Source of the DNA: Phormidium ambiguum IAM M-71
GTDB taxonomy: Bacteria > Cyanobacteriota > Cyanobacteriia > Cyanobacteriales > Aerosakkonemataceae
NCBI RefSeq assembly: GCF_001904725.1
Contig: NZ_MRCE01000037.1
Location: forward strand, 1 to 64,000
Direction: 5' to 3'
Length of the DNA: 64,000 bases
The notes beneath the pieces were generated by a model. It was not told the DNA's origin. It saw only the letters and a program-made list of their open reading frames with translations, and ran no database searches. The position numbers and the translations under genes are program-made. Shown piece after piece: positions 44,351 to 52,551 of this stretch (within the stretch, counting starts at the first letter, position 1; each line of letters starts with the position of its first letter).

Positions 44351-46579
44351 TTATTGCGCTTCTACTGTTGTCGAGCAAATGGTGGGAGTTAGCCAACTAC
44401 TGTTTAGAATATTAGGTGCAGAAGTTATGAGTACCACTTGACCTTTGTTGTTTTTTATCCAACTAGTAGCTTCGACAATTTCAGATTTGTTTTGGGTAGT
44501 AGATAGTTGATAATTAGTAGGAGATGAAATCATTTTTTGCGCCTGAGTATCTGAGTTTATCTCCTCTTGGATATCGCCTACCCAATTCACCGATACAGTA
44601 TTATTAGGACGCAGTGGTTCATTGGGTAATAGTGGCAAACCACCACGTCCAGTGACAGTAAATGAATTACCACTAGCAGCCGGACAACCAGTAGCAATTA
44701 ATTGAGTAGGATCGAATAAATTAACTGATATGGCTGACATCATTATATGAATTGGCGGTAAAGTTCGCTTTGGAACAGTTTGTGATTTGATAATAGTAGG
44801 CAGAAATTCTGAGCTAATGATAGTTAATCTCCCCACTTTTCCCTGACCCAAACTACGCAATATAGGCGGTGTTCCTTCAAAGCGCCCAGTTTCAATAGTC
44901 ACATTGCCCCCAGCACCAGTAGAATTAACAGAGGTTAGTGCTAATATGCCTCCTCCCGGATTAACTTTCACAAAATCCGATGCCCGAATGATTAAATCGC
45001 CTGCATTAGCAACACCTTTTGTATTAGTGAGGATTTCTGTATTACCTTGAAAAGTTAACTGCCCGGTTCCAATTATTAAGTTACCACCAGTTTGAGTGGT
45101 TGCTGTATTGGTAAATAAATAACTAGGTTGATCGATTCCTCTGAGTTCTACAGATTGGTTAGCTTTAATAGTTAAACTTCCCGAACTTGTTTCACTAGCT
45201 GAAGAGGACACCTTTACACCATCTCCAACAATTAACTTTCCGGTGATCAGCTGAACATTTTCCGCAAATATATTAGCTCCTTTGTCAAGGGAAATGGTAT
45301 CTTTAGCAGAAATAATCAAACTACTCCCTTCCCCCTTACTGTCGAGAGAATTTGGTTGTAGTGACCCGTTTAAGAGCGAAAACGACCCAGTAGTGATATT
45401 AATATTTTCCCCATAGCTGGTAAATGTATCAAAAGAGACGCTCTTGGAAACGGTGATGTTGATATTGCCCCCTTTTCCCTTTCGCTCGCCAAAACCAGAA
45501 AAACTATTATCTAGTCTTCCACTGTTTGTTAAAGAAACTGAATCAGCAGTGATGTTGATATTGCCGCTATATGCCTGAGTACCAAAATTGACAATGTTTT
45601 CAATCAAGCTAGATGCAATTGTCAACGCTTCAGTAGTATTGAGGGTAATATCTCCGGCTTTTGCATCAACTGACCCTTTATCGTATGCTATCCCTGCACT
45701 GAGCAAACTATATCCTGATATATCCAAATTTCTGGCGTTGATAGTAATACTCCCACCACCACCAGCCAGCACGTTAATTCCCGCTTTGTTTATCAAGGAT
45801 ATATCTGCTCGTGTCACGTCCAAAGGAAAACTCAAACTCCCATCACTATTGAGTTTTACTGTTCCTTCTCCCAACACTCCACCTAACTCGACTAGACCAT
45901 CTGGAGCCTGTAGAATTCCCCCATCGATGACAACATTGCCACCTACTAAGGTTAAGCTCTTTCCTGACAGAACTTCTAAGGGATTAAATGAGCTATCATA
46001 AATCTCCCCTTTTCCAAGTACACCAGATTCCTGACCTTTTCCTTGGACGCGAATCTCTCCTGCATTTTTTCCATATTGCAAACCAATGGGTACATTTATA
46101 CTCAGCAAAGGTGTATTTTGTGGATTAGTAGCACTAAACTCTACCCCATCAGCAAACTTAAAACTATTCGCTGTACTCGCCAAAAATGAGCCACCAATAT
46201 TTAACCTTGCATTCGGCCCAAAAATAATTCCATTAGGATTAATTAAAAATAAGTTAGCTGTTCCATTAGCACGAATTATACCATCAATATTAGATATTGA
46301 CCGACCTATTACTCGACTAAAAATATTTTGAATATTACTTGCGTTGTTAAAGAAAGCCTCGCCACCAGTAGGGACAGAAAACCGCTCAAAGCTGTGGAAC
46401 AAATTCGTACCTGCGGCTGTCCCTCCCTCAATAAGAGTTGTATTTCCTTTGGGAGTAGCGATACTGTTGACTGGTAGCGTGGTATCTGGGACGATTTGTG
46501 CTACAGCTAGCTGGGAATCCAAAATAAAAATTAGAATACTACCATTAAACAGCCAAAAATAGAGTAGATGCAGCTTCAT
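44351..46579 (-). CDS. TPS-type exoprotein, paralogue of the 36-kb gene
   Basis: 742 residues. A signal peptide ending AVA-Q, then a TPS domain nearly the same as the other copy (IEGGTAAGTNLFHSFERFSV, NASNIQNIFSRVIG, LFLINPNGIIFGPNARLNIG), a repetitive beta-helix, and the shared C-terminal block LIATGCPAASGNSFTVTGRG, LRPNNTVSVNWVGDI, ending in SWIKNNKGQVVLITSAPNI-like strands. The middle is diverged and shorter than in the 35.8-38.5 kb paralogue. Likely secreted by an unlinked TpsB. It is transcribed toward the TPR-CHAT gene. Confidence 0.85.
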   Translation of the reverse strand: MKLHLLYFWLFNGSILIFILDSQLAVAQIVPDTTLPVNSIATPKGNTTLIEGGTAAGTNLFHSFERFSVPTGGEAFFNNASNIQNIFSRVIGRSISNIDGIIRANGTANLFLINPNGIIFGPNARLNIGGSFLASTANSFKFADGVEFSATNPQNTPLLSINVPIGLQYGKNAGEIRVQGKGQESGVLGKGEIYDSSFNPLEVLSGKSLTLVGGNVVIDGGILQAPDGLVELGGVLGEGTVKLNSDGSLSFPLDVTRADISLINKAGINVLAGGGGSITINARNLDISGYSLLSAGIAYDKGSVDAKAGDITLNTTEALTIASSLIENIVNFGTQAYSGNINITADSVSLTNSGRLDNSFSGFGERKGKGGNINITVSKSVSFDTFTSYGENINITTGSFSLLNGSLQPNSLDSKGEGSSLIISAKDTISLDKGANIFAENVQLITGKLIVGDGVKVSSSASETSSGSLTIKANQSVELRGIDQPSYLFTNTATTQTGGNLIIGTGQLTFQGNTEILTNTKGVANAGDLIIRASDFVKVNPGGGILALTSVNSTGAGGNVTIETGRFEGTPPILRSLGQGKVGRLTIISSEFLPTIIKSQTVPKRTLPPIHIMMSAISVNLFDPTQLIATGCPAASGNSFTVTGRGGLPLLPNEPLRPNNTVSVNWVGDIQEEINSDTQAQKMISSPTNYQLSTTQNKSEIVEATSWIKNNKGQVVLITSAPNILNSSWLTPTICSTTVEAQ

Positions 46580-46807
46580 AAAATCTCCTCACTGTAAAGC
46601 TTTTTCTAGCAGGAGCAAAAATTTTTATACAACAACTGTACGGAAAACAGGGTTATTTTTTGCCTTTTATCTTCTAACCTAACTGTCCCATCTAAAACTA
46701 AACTTAAGTATAGCTGCGAAAAAAAAATATGTTTATAATATTTTATTAACTATGCCGAAAAAAGCTGAAATTTTTAAGCAAAATACTTTAATAAAAAGGA
46801 GACTTCC
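46580..46807. promoter_or_regulatory. divergent region before the sigma-like gene
   Basis: A 228-bp AT-rich region between the divergent exoprotein and sigma-like genes. It does not contain the bipartite motif, so the sigma-like gene is not an obvious member of that regulon. Confidence 0.4.
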
Positions 46808-48373
46808 ATGAAAAAAAGGGAAGATATTGTCCAAAAGTTCTCGACTTTCCTCAGCTTTGGCGATTATAACAGTAGGGGAAAATCCTTCTGGAAAGCAGAT
46901 CTGCAATTAGAACGCCAAATAAAATGCTTAATTCAGTCAGATCCAGAAGCTAAAGAAGAATTTTGGGCTAAATATTTCCTAAAAACGCTCAGAGAGTTAT
47001 CTCAGACAGAAAGTAGCAGGTCGGCAAGTATTTCGTCACTCCGATTTTCTGTAACTTCTCTCCAGCCTCTTTCTCCATCTGAAACAGTCACGAGTCCCCA
47101 AAGTTTAAAAATCCCTACTTTAATAACAACAAGACATTTATCAGCTTATTTACAGGAAGCCTGTCTTTGGGCAGCCCAAAAAAGTCATCTTAAATATCAA
47201 TTTCTCCGTTACAAATATCCTATAGAAGAATATTTTCAGATAGCTTCTTCATTTGCTAATTTACCAGACAAACTCCTAAAAAGTTTTAATCTCGATCACC
47301 CACGTTCTAACATTGAAGGCTATGCTAAAATAGCAATCTTCCGTTTTATAAGAGATAAAATTTACCAACATGATGTAGAAGCAAAAAGCCGAAAATTTAG
47401 CGATTATGGTTTATTAAAAGATTTGAATGCTAAAGAATTAAAAGAAGCTTTGGCCTCTCAAGGAATCGACCAACAGAAAATAGATTTATATAAACTAACT
47501 TGGCAATGCTTTGATCAAATTTATCAACCTCAGCAAGAGTGTAACACGCGTAATTTACAACCTCCTACTCAAAAGGATTTAAAACAAATTGCCGATTATT
47601 ACAATCAACAGCTTAATCAGCTAGCTTTACCAAAGCTACTAGTTAATGAAGACAAAGTTCAAGAGATATTGAAAATCTGTATAAAAGCAGCACGAAATTA
47701 TCGAACAAAGCAATTTCTTCCCCTTGAAGAGTACGATAATATATCCGACCCCACTCCTACTCCTTGGGATATTGCGGTTCACGAAGAAGAAAACCAACAG
47801 GTGCAGTTAATCGTTGCTAAAGTGTTTGGAACTATTCCCGAAGCTGGGCAAATTATGTTGATACTTTGGCAAGGATTAGATTTAACTCAAAGTGAAATTG
47901 CTACAGTAATTAAAGGTAAATATCCTGAATTACAAAAGCAGTATCAAGTGGCTCGGCATTTAGCAAGGTACACTAAAAATATTTTAAAAGATTTTGTCAA
48001 TGAATGGAATTTAGTTAATCCGAGTTGTGCGATCGCTGATGAACAAGATTTAGCGAAAATTAAAGAAGCATTAGATGAGTGCTTGCATTTACATTGTAAG
48101 CGCTCGATCGATTCAATTCTTGAACAAGCTAGTCAAGAAGTTAACATTGCAGAGAAATCACTAGTTTTGAGCAACATATTAAATCTGAATCTACCAACCA
48201 CAACTGAAGTGTCTCCCGAAGCTTTAAACGCAAAAGAATCATTAACAAAAGCTTTTATCTCTAAACTGGAAACAGAATTAAATCTTCCGGTAGATGCAAT
48301 TTTACAAGTGTTTAACAAGGTACTTATTTATGTAGAAGAATGGCTAGTTTATGCTAAATTAACTCTAACATAA
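46808..48373 (+). CDS. atypical sigma-70-family-like protein
   Basis: 521 residues, with AAGGAGACTTCC before the ATG. The central part resembles a diverged sigma-70 plan: YLQEACLWAAQKSHLKY and IEEYFQIASSFAN, SNIEGYAKIAIFRFIRDKIY (region-2-like), and a C-terminal region-4-like HTH (ILWQGLDLTQSEIATVIKGK followed by VARHLARYTKNILKDF). The long inserts and C-terminal extension (~400-521) are those of the cyanobacterium-specific sigma-like group that neighbours DUF1822, CHAT and CHASE2 genes. Ability to direct RNA polymerase is unproven. It is the best local candidate to recognise the shared motif. Confidence 0.7.
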   Translation: MKKREDIVQKFSTFLSFGDYNSRGKSFWKADLQLERQIKCLIQSDPEAKEEFWAKYFLKTLRELSQTESSRSASISSLRFSVTSLQPLSPSETVTSPQSLKIPTLITTRHLSAYLQEACLWAAQKSHLKYQFLRYKYPIEEYFQIASSFANLPDKLLKSFNLDHPRSNIEGYAKIAIFRFIRDKIYQHDVEAKSRKFSDYGLLKDLNAKELKEALASQGIDQQKIDLYKLTWQCFDQIYQPQQECNTRNLQPPTQKDLKQIADYYNQQLNQLALPKLLVNEDKVQEILKICIKAARNYRTKQFLPLEEYDNISDPTPTPWDIAVHEEENQQVQLIVAKVFGTIPEAGQIMLILWQGLDLTQSEIATVIKGKYPELQKQYQVARHLARYTKNILKDFVNEWNLVNPSCAIADEQDLAKIKEALDECLHLHCKRSIDSILEQASQEVNIAEKSLVLSNILNLNLPTTTEVSPEALNAKESLTKAFISKLETELNLPVDAILQVFNKVLIYVEEWLVYAKLTLT

Positions 48374-48382
48374 AATAAACTT

Positions 48383-48415
48383 AGATCCCCGACTGCTTCA
48401 AGAAGTCAGGGATCT
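48383..48415. terminator. hairpin after the sigma-like gene
   Basis: AGATCCCCGACT and AGTCAGGGATCT pair over 12 bp with one mismatch and a 9-nt loop, 10 bp after the stop. The sequence is of a repeat type common after cyanobacterial genes. No strong T-run. Confidence 0.55.
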
Positions 48416-48583
48416 GGTTGGTAGCTTTGCTTGTGCCATTAAGGTAAAATTTAGGTATCATATTGGCATTACTAGAATAGCGCTATAGAAAAGCACAAAT
48501 GGCGGGAATAGAAAAAGTTCTTTTTAGCCAAACCTGTGTTGTATGCTGTTTTTGTAACCCAATCATCAAAGGGTAAGGCAGTC

Positions 48584-50104
48584 ATGCTACCAGAAATTAC
48601 TCCGGGAACTGCGATCGGCGATCGATATCAAATTCAAAAAGTTATCGGACAGGGAAGCTTCGGACGAACATATTTAGCCTCTGACACTCAGCGTTTTGGT
48701 GATGCTTGTGTTCTCAAAGAGTTTGTACCTTCTAGTAAAGCAGAATATACAATTCGCAAAGCGCGTCAGCTATTTGAGCGAGAAGCCAAAGTATTATACC
48801 AAATTGATCATCCCCAAATCCCTAAATTTTTAGCTTGGTTTGCTGCCAATGAGCGGTTGTTTCTCGTACAAGAATATATTAATGGAAAAACTTACTCTCA
48901 AATTTTATCAGAACGTCAACAACAAGGTCAGCTATTTTCGGAAGCAGAAGTTATTCAATGGCTAAAAGATTTATTACCAGTTTTAGATTATTTGCATAAA
49001 CTCAATATTATTCATCGGGATATATCCTTAGAAAATATGATGCTTCCTTATAGCAAAGCTCAACCAGTACTAATAGATTTCGGGTTAGTTAAAGAAGCAA
49101 TTACTAAGATTGAATTTGGTGATGAAAGCACTCAACAGCATTATACTCAAGCTTCAATTGTGGGAAAATATGGTTATGCTCCACCAGAACAAATCCGTTT
49201 GGGGCAATGTTATCCTTGTAGCGATATTTATGCTTTGGGTGTTTGTGCTGTGGTTCTTTTGACGGGAAAAAGACCAGAGTTGTTAATAGATGAATCTCTG
49301 GAATGGAAATGGCATTCCTACACTAATGTCAGTGACAGTCTGACTCAAATACTAAATAAAATGTTGGCGGAGAAACCTAAACAACGCTATCAGTCGGCAA
49401 AAGAAGCTCTTACTGATATTGAGCCATTAGCTTTCTCCCAGAAAACAAGTGAAACTCTACCACTAAAAAAAGTAGAAATTAACATTAACAAAGCTCAAAA
49501 AGAACGTGAATTAGTTGAGATTATAGAGTCGGAAGAATTCAAATTATTGGAGCAACGGGCGAATCAATTGAAGAAGAGAAGAGAAACATCAACTTTTGAG
49601 GAGACAAAAATTTCTCAAACTATTGAATTTCAAGCAAGAACAGAAAATATCGATATTTTAAAGTCAGGGTTTTTAGAGCATTGTCGGCAAGAATTAATTC
49701 ATTGTATGGGGCTAATGGCTAGTATTATTTTGGAAGAAACTTTGGCTCAATCTCCAAATTTAACGCCCGTGCAATTGGTGGAAGCGTTAATAGCAGAAAT
49801 TCCGAATCCTCAAAGAGCAGAAGATTTTAGAAAGCGGATGCAAATTTTTATTAAACCTGAAAAACTTAACTCTTCTGAAAATGCTGGAAATACTCGTTCT
49901 GTTCTTTTGTATCCAAAGTTTTTGGAACATTGTCAGCAAGAAATGAGCCGTTGTGTGGGGCCGATCGCTATGTTTGTAATAGAAGAGATTTTGGCTCAAT
50001 CTCCTTATTTGACTCCAGTAGAACTGGTGGAAGCGTTAGTGGCAGAGATCCCCGACGCGAAACGGGTGGAAGAGTTTAGAAAAAATATTAAAATTCCTTC
50101 TTGA
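48584..50104 (+). CDS. Ser/Thr protein kinase with C-terminal tandem repeat
   Basis: Start placed at the ATG at 48584 (GGTAAGG upstream); the frame opens earlier at a GTG at 48536. About 506 residues. The kinase domain (~10-270) is complete: IGQGSFGRTYLA, LKEF (ATP Lys), IIHRDISLENMML with HRD, VLIDFGLVK with DFG, and GYAPPEQI. After a Lys/Glu-rich linker come two copies of a ~60-residue unit: FLEHCRQELIHCMGLMASII (~360) and FLEHCQQEMSRCVGPIAMFV (~445), each followed by LAQSPxLTPVxLVEALxAEIP. I do not know this unit's function. It lies 3' of the sigma-like gene, directly before the Nif11-type peptide gene. Confidence 0.88.
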   Translation: MLPEITPGTAIGDRYQIQKVIGQGSFGRTYLASDTQRFGDACVLKEFVPSSKAEYTIRKARQLFEREAKVLYQIDHPQIPKFLAWFAANERLFLVQEYINGKTYSQILSERQQQGQLFSEAEVIQWLKDLLPVLDYLHKLNIIHRDISLENMMLPYSKAQPVLIDFGLVKEAITKIEFGDESTQQHYTQASIVGKYGYAPPEQIRLGQCYPCSDIYALGVCAVVLLTGKRPELLIDESLEWKWHSYTNVSDSLTQILNKMLAEKPKQRYQSAKEALTDIEPLAFSQKTSETLPLKKVEININKAQKERELVEIIESEEFKLLEQRANQLKKRRETSTFEETKISQTIEFQARTENIDILKSGFLEHCRQELIHCMGLMASIILEETLAQSPNLTPVQLVEALIAEIPNPQRAEDFRKRMQIFIKPEKLNSSENAGNTRSVLLYPKFLEHCQQEMSRCVGPIAMFVIEEILAQSPYLTPVELVEALVAEIPDAKRVEEFRKNIKIPS

Positions 50105-50147
50105 AATTATTGTTTGAGAATTTTTTAGTTACAAGTTTGTTAACTTG

Positions 50148-50191
50148 TGCATAAACCGATCGCAGTTTCACCCATTAGATAAGTAGAAGAG
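50148..50191 (+). promoter_or_regulatory. shared bipartite motif, copy A (before Nif11-type peptide)
   Basis: TGCATAAA (50148-50155), a 14-nt spacer CCGATCGCAGTTTC, then ACCCATTAGATAAGTAGAAG. The first 33 nt are identical to copy B. Directly downstream GAGTGGGTT (50189-50197) and AACCAACTC (50216-50224) form a leader hairpin with one mismatch. The start codon follows at 50260. Confidence 0.75.
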
Positions 50192-50259
50192 TGGGTTGAC
50201 TGAAGTTTTGGTGGAAACCAACTCGAAAAAACAAGCTTGAAAATCAAAGGAGAGATCCC

Positions 50260-50577
50260 ATGTCCAGCGCAACTCTCAATCAGTTTTTCCAAGACATATC
50301 ACAAGATCCAACCCTGCAACAGCAGTTTCAAGAAGCAAGCGATCGAGAAAGCTTAGTCAATAAGATGGTAAGCCTTGGTAACGAGAAGGGCTACAGCATT
50401 ACTTCTAGCGAAGCTGACGAGTGGCTAAAGTCGATGGCTAACCAGTCAGCTACTTCAGGCGAGTTGTCCGACGATCAATTAGAGGCTGTTGCAGGGGGAA
50501 TGATTATAAACTCATGGGAAGATCGTAAGAATAAGAAGGAAGATCGTAAGAATAAGAAGGGTTTTATCCCAAGATAA
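50260..50577 (+). CDS. Nif11-type leader peptide / exported peptide precursor
   Basis: 105 residues, with AAAGGAGAG before the ATG. Residues 1-80 are a Nif11-like leader (LNQFFQDISQDPTLQQQFQE, helical, then SDDQLEAVAGG with the double glycine at 79-80). The predicted core, residues 81-105, is MIINSWEDRKNKKEDRKNKK followed by GFIPR, net charge about +5, built from a tandem EDRKNKK heptad. It has no Cys and few Ser/Thr, unlike lanthipeptide-type cores, and no modifying enzyme is seen nearby. Double-glycine leaders are cut and exported by C39-peptidase ABC transporters such as the one at 56-58 kb. Confidence 0.88.
   Translation: MSSATLNQFFQDISQDPTLQQQFQEASDRESLVNKMVSLGNEKGYSITSSEADEWLKSMANQSATSGELSDDQLEAVAGGMIINSWEDRKNKKEDRKNKKGFIPR
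50518..50559 (+). repeat. exact 21-bp tandem repeat in the peptide core
   Basis: GAAGATCGTAAGAATAAGAA plus G occurs twice in a row without a mismatch, encoding the two EDRKNKK units. Perfect DNA identity suggests a recent duplication. Confidence 0.9.
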
Positions 50578-50726
50578 CTTTCTACCTTAAAGTTCTGAAT
50601 TGAGTACTATATTCCGCACCGTGTTTGTTCTAGGTACTTTCAATAGACCAAAAACTTTTGCGATCGCTCCTCTTCCTACCTGTGAAAAAAGAGCGATCGT
50701 ACTCCAATCTAAGCATAAATTTTCAA

Positions 50727-51692
50727 TCAATTAATTGTTCTTTCATCGCCTAAATTAATGCGATCGCGGTTTTTAATTCGATATTTTTCAAATTTCTTAA
50801 TTGCCATTGCTAAACTCAGCTTCATCCGTGTAAATGCTTCAACTAAATTTCCCACTTCATCGTTCGATACTTTCTCAAATTCCGCCTCCATATCACCAAT
50901 GCTGACTGCTTCAGCAACTTGGGCAATCTTCTTAATCGGGCGAACAATAAATCGTTTTAACCAGAGGTTAGTTATGATTATTGTTACAGCAAAAACTATA
51001 GCTACAACTCCCATAACTAAAACAAAGGATTGACGCGCATTATGCAAAATTTGACTGGCTGGAACCGAAACGATCTGAGTGCCGATTACTTCATTTAAAG
51101 GCCAATGAAATCCATTAGTTGTACCATAAATTTCAATCATCCTTTTAGGTGCATCTTCTGGTATTCCGTGACATTTCAAACAAGTGGAGTCAGTCAAGGA
51201 TAAGGGGTGAGCAATATAGAAAAATTCTTGATTGCCAATTGTCCGAAAACCTTGCAATTCTTTAAGAATTTTATTTTTTTGGAATTGTTCAATAATTGCT
51301 GTTTCAAAATTATCTGCTTTATCTTGAAGATTAGATGGATTGAGCATGGCAGATTTATAGTAAAATCCCTGATAAAGTTCATCGCTTTTTTGTAGATTAT
51401 CAAATACTTTCCGCACTGAATAAGAAGGGATGCTTTGTGCTAAAAACTCATCTGATGTTGACCGATTAGCCAATTCTGGTGCTATTTCAGTACTTGTGTA
51501 TTTTCGGATCGAGTTTATTGTTTCGTTCAGCAAGAAAGCTTTGGTGCTGATTTCATTTTGAGCTTTGTAATTCAAAATGCTGGACAAGGCTAAACCGCTC
51601 AGAATTATGCCCACGAAAAATACGACCGATAGTAAAATAGTTAGCTTTTTAGCCAATTTGAAATTGTTGAAATTGAAGAGTTTGTTTAACAT
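50727..51692 (-). CDS. DUF3365 (Tll0287-like) haem-motif sensor with HAMP domain
   Basis: 321 residues. Membrane helix ~17-38, an extracytoplasmic DUF3365/Tll0287-like domain (~40-222), a second helix (~223-247) and a HAMP domain (~248-300; VRPIKKIAQVAEAVSIGDME, EVGNLVEAFTRMK). The sensor domain contains CLKCH at 171-175, the covalent c-type haem attachment motif expected for this family, so it may bind haem and sense redox or gas. It ends after HAMP with no kinase or methyl-accepting output, so it must act through a partner. Preceded by motif copy D; paralogous to the gene at 61.4-62.3 kb. Confidence 0.85.
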   Translation of the reverse strand: MLNKLFNFNNFKLAKKLTILLSVVFFVGIILSGLALSSILNYKAQNEISTKAFLLNETINSIRKYTSTEIAPELANRSTSDEFLAQSIPSYSVRKVFDNLQKSDELYQGFYYKSAMLNPSNLQDKADNFETAIIEQFQKNKILKELQGFRTIGNQEFFYIAHPLSLTDSTCLKCHGIPEDAPKRMIEIYGTTNGFHWPLNEVIGTQIVSVPASQILHNARQSFVLVMGVVAIVFAVTIIITNLWLKRFIVRPIKKIAQVAEAVSIGDMEAEFEKVSNDEVGNLVEAFTRMKLSLAMAIKKFEKYRIKNRDRINLGDERTIN

Positions 51693-51720
51693 AAGTAAAT
51701 ACAGCTTTTGTGGATAAGCA

Positions 51721-51763
51721 TCTTCTGTTTATCTAATGGGTGAAACGTGACCTGATTTATGCA
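51721..51763 (-). promoter_or_regulatory. shared bipartite motif, copy D (before haem-motif sensor)
   Basis: Minus strand: TGCATAAA (51763-51756), 14 nt, ACCCATTAGATAAACAGAAG. It lies 28 nt before the start codon, the shortest distance of the set. Confidence 0.7.
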
Positions 51764-51785
51764 GTGATTGGAGTTATCATTGGGC

Positions 51786-51834
51786 GATTGAAATCGCTCC
51801 TACACAAACAAAGTCCGCCTACGCGGACTAAAAA
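51786..51834. repeat. interspersed repeat
   Basis: GATTGAAATCGCTCCTACAC followed by AAAGTCCGCCTACGCGGACT, a widespread type of cyanobacterial intergenic repeat, with the palindrome AGTCCGC...GCGGACT. Confidence 0.5.
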
Positions 51835-51938
51835 ATAGCGGGGGTATTTAAACTGGATTTGGTATTAGATTACGTATGCAAGTAGTTTAATTCTTACAAA
51901 AAAGCTTTTGTATTTTCTAGGACTTACGCAAAACCTCT

Positions 51939-51978
51939 ATTCGTAGGGTGCGTTAGTGGTAACGTAACGCACCATTCC
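51939..51978. repeat. interspersed palindromic repeat
   Basis: GGTGCGTTA and TAACGCACC flank a short loop; this type recurs across cyanobacterial genomes. Between the haem-motif sensor and the second peptide gene I see no coding sequence other than these repeats and the motif copies. Confidence 0.5.
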
Positions 51979-52033
51979 ACCATATTTAGTATCAATGCTA
52001 AGTCCTGTTTTCTTTTGGGTTTTTTGCAAAAGC

Positions 52034-52075
52034 TGCATAAACCGATCGCAGTTTCACCCATTAGATCGATAGAGG
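52034..52075 (+). promoter_or_regulatory. shared bipartite motif, copy B (before double-glycine peptide)
   Basis: TGCATAAA (52034-52041), 14-nt spacer identical to copy A, ACCCATTAGATCGATAGAGG. It runs into a perfect 11-bp leader stem TAGAGGAGTTA (52070-52080) / TAACTCCTCTA (52101-52111). Start codon at 52147. Confidence 0.75.
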
Positions 52076-52146
52076 AGTTAAAAGCCTCAACTTTGGGTAA
52101 TAACTCCTCTACAAAAAACACACTCGTCTATTAAAGGAAAAAACTC

Positions 52147-52350
52147 ATGGAAAACAATCCTTACTTTCAAGAACAGTCAGTACCGACATCACAAATGAGT
52201 AAAACTGAGATCGAAAATGCAATGGATCAAGAATTAAACGAGTCTGAACTTGAAGCGATCGCAGGAGGTAAGTTTGATTTTGAAACGTACCTGAAGTTTC
52301 AGGGAATTGACCTAAACAGCACGCCAATTAAACTGATACCACTTAATTAA
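52147..52350 (+). CDS. double-glycine peptide precursor
   Basis: 67 residues, with AAAGGAAA before the ATG. The leader (1-41) ends ELNESELEAIAGG, the same cleavage context as the Nif11-type precursor (LEAVAGG). The predicted core, 42-67, is KFDFETYLKFQGIDLNSTPI followed by KLIPLN: no Cys, mixed hydrophobic and acidic, unlike the basic core of the other peptide. I do not recognise a family. It lies between motif copy B and a strong downstream hairpin, as a monocistronic unit. Confidence 0.82.
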   Translation: MENNPYFQEQSVPTSQMSKTEIENAMDQELNESELEAIAGGKFDFETYLKFQGIDLNSTPIKLIPLN

Positions 52351-52362
52351 GTTATAGTCTAG

Positions 52363-52418
52363 CATTTCCCTAAATTCTGTTATTTTATTTTATTAAAATA
52401 GCAAGAATTAGGGAAATG
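52363..52418. terminator. long hairpin after the double-glycine peptide gene
   Basis: CATTTCCCTAAATTCTG.. (from 52363) pairs with ..CAAGAATTAGGGAAATG (to 52418), giving a stem of about 24 bp with few mismatches and an AT loop. It begins 13 bp after the stop. There is no T-run, but the stem should halt or protect the transcript. Confidence 0.65.
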
Positions 52419-52437
52419 TCAACTTCAAAAATAGGAT

Positions 52438-52480
52438 TGCATAAAGCGATCGTTCCTTACCTATTAAATAAGTAGAAGAG
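52438..52480 (+). promoter_or_regulatory. shared bipartite motif, copy C (before CAP-domain gene)
   Basis: TGCATAAA (52438-52445), a 13-nt spacer (one shorter than the others), ACCTATTAAATAAGTAGAAG. The leader hairpin GAGTTG (52478-52483) / CAACTC (52509-52514) follows. Start codon at 52552. Confidence 0.65.
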
Positions 52481-52551
52481 TTGGTTAACTGAAATATTAC
52501 AAGTAACACAACTCGAAAGTAACAACGACAAATTAAAACCGAGGCAAAAAT

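Noticed and set aside
35850-46579. Contact-dependent inhibition (CDI) toxin system in the TPS exoproteins
   Set aside because: No TpsB, no C-terminal toxin module and no immunity-like small gene; the C-termini of both paralogues are alike and not toxin-like.
50260-50577. Idea that the Nif11-type gene shows nitrogen fixation
   Set aside because: The Nif11 name is historical; these leaders occur in peptide precursors, and no nif genes are in the window.
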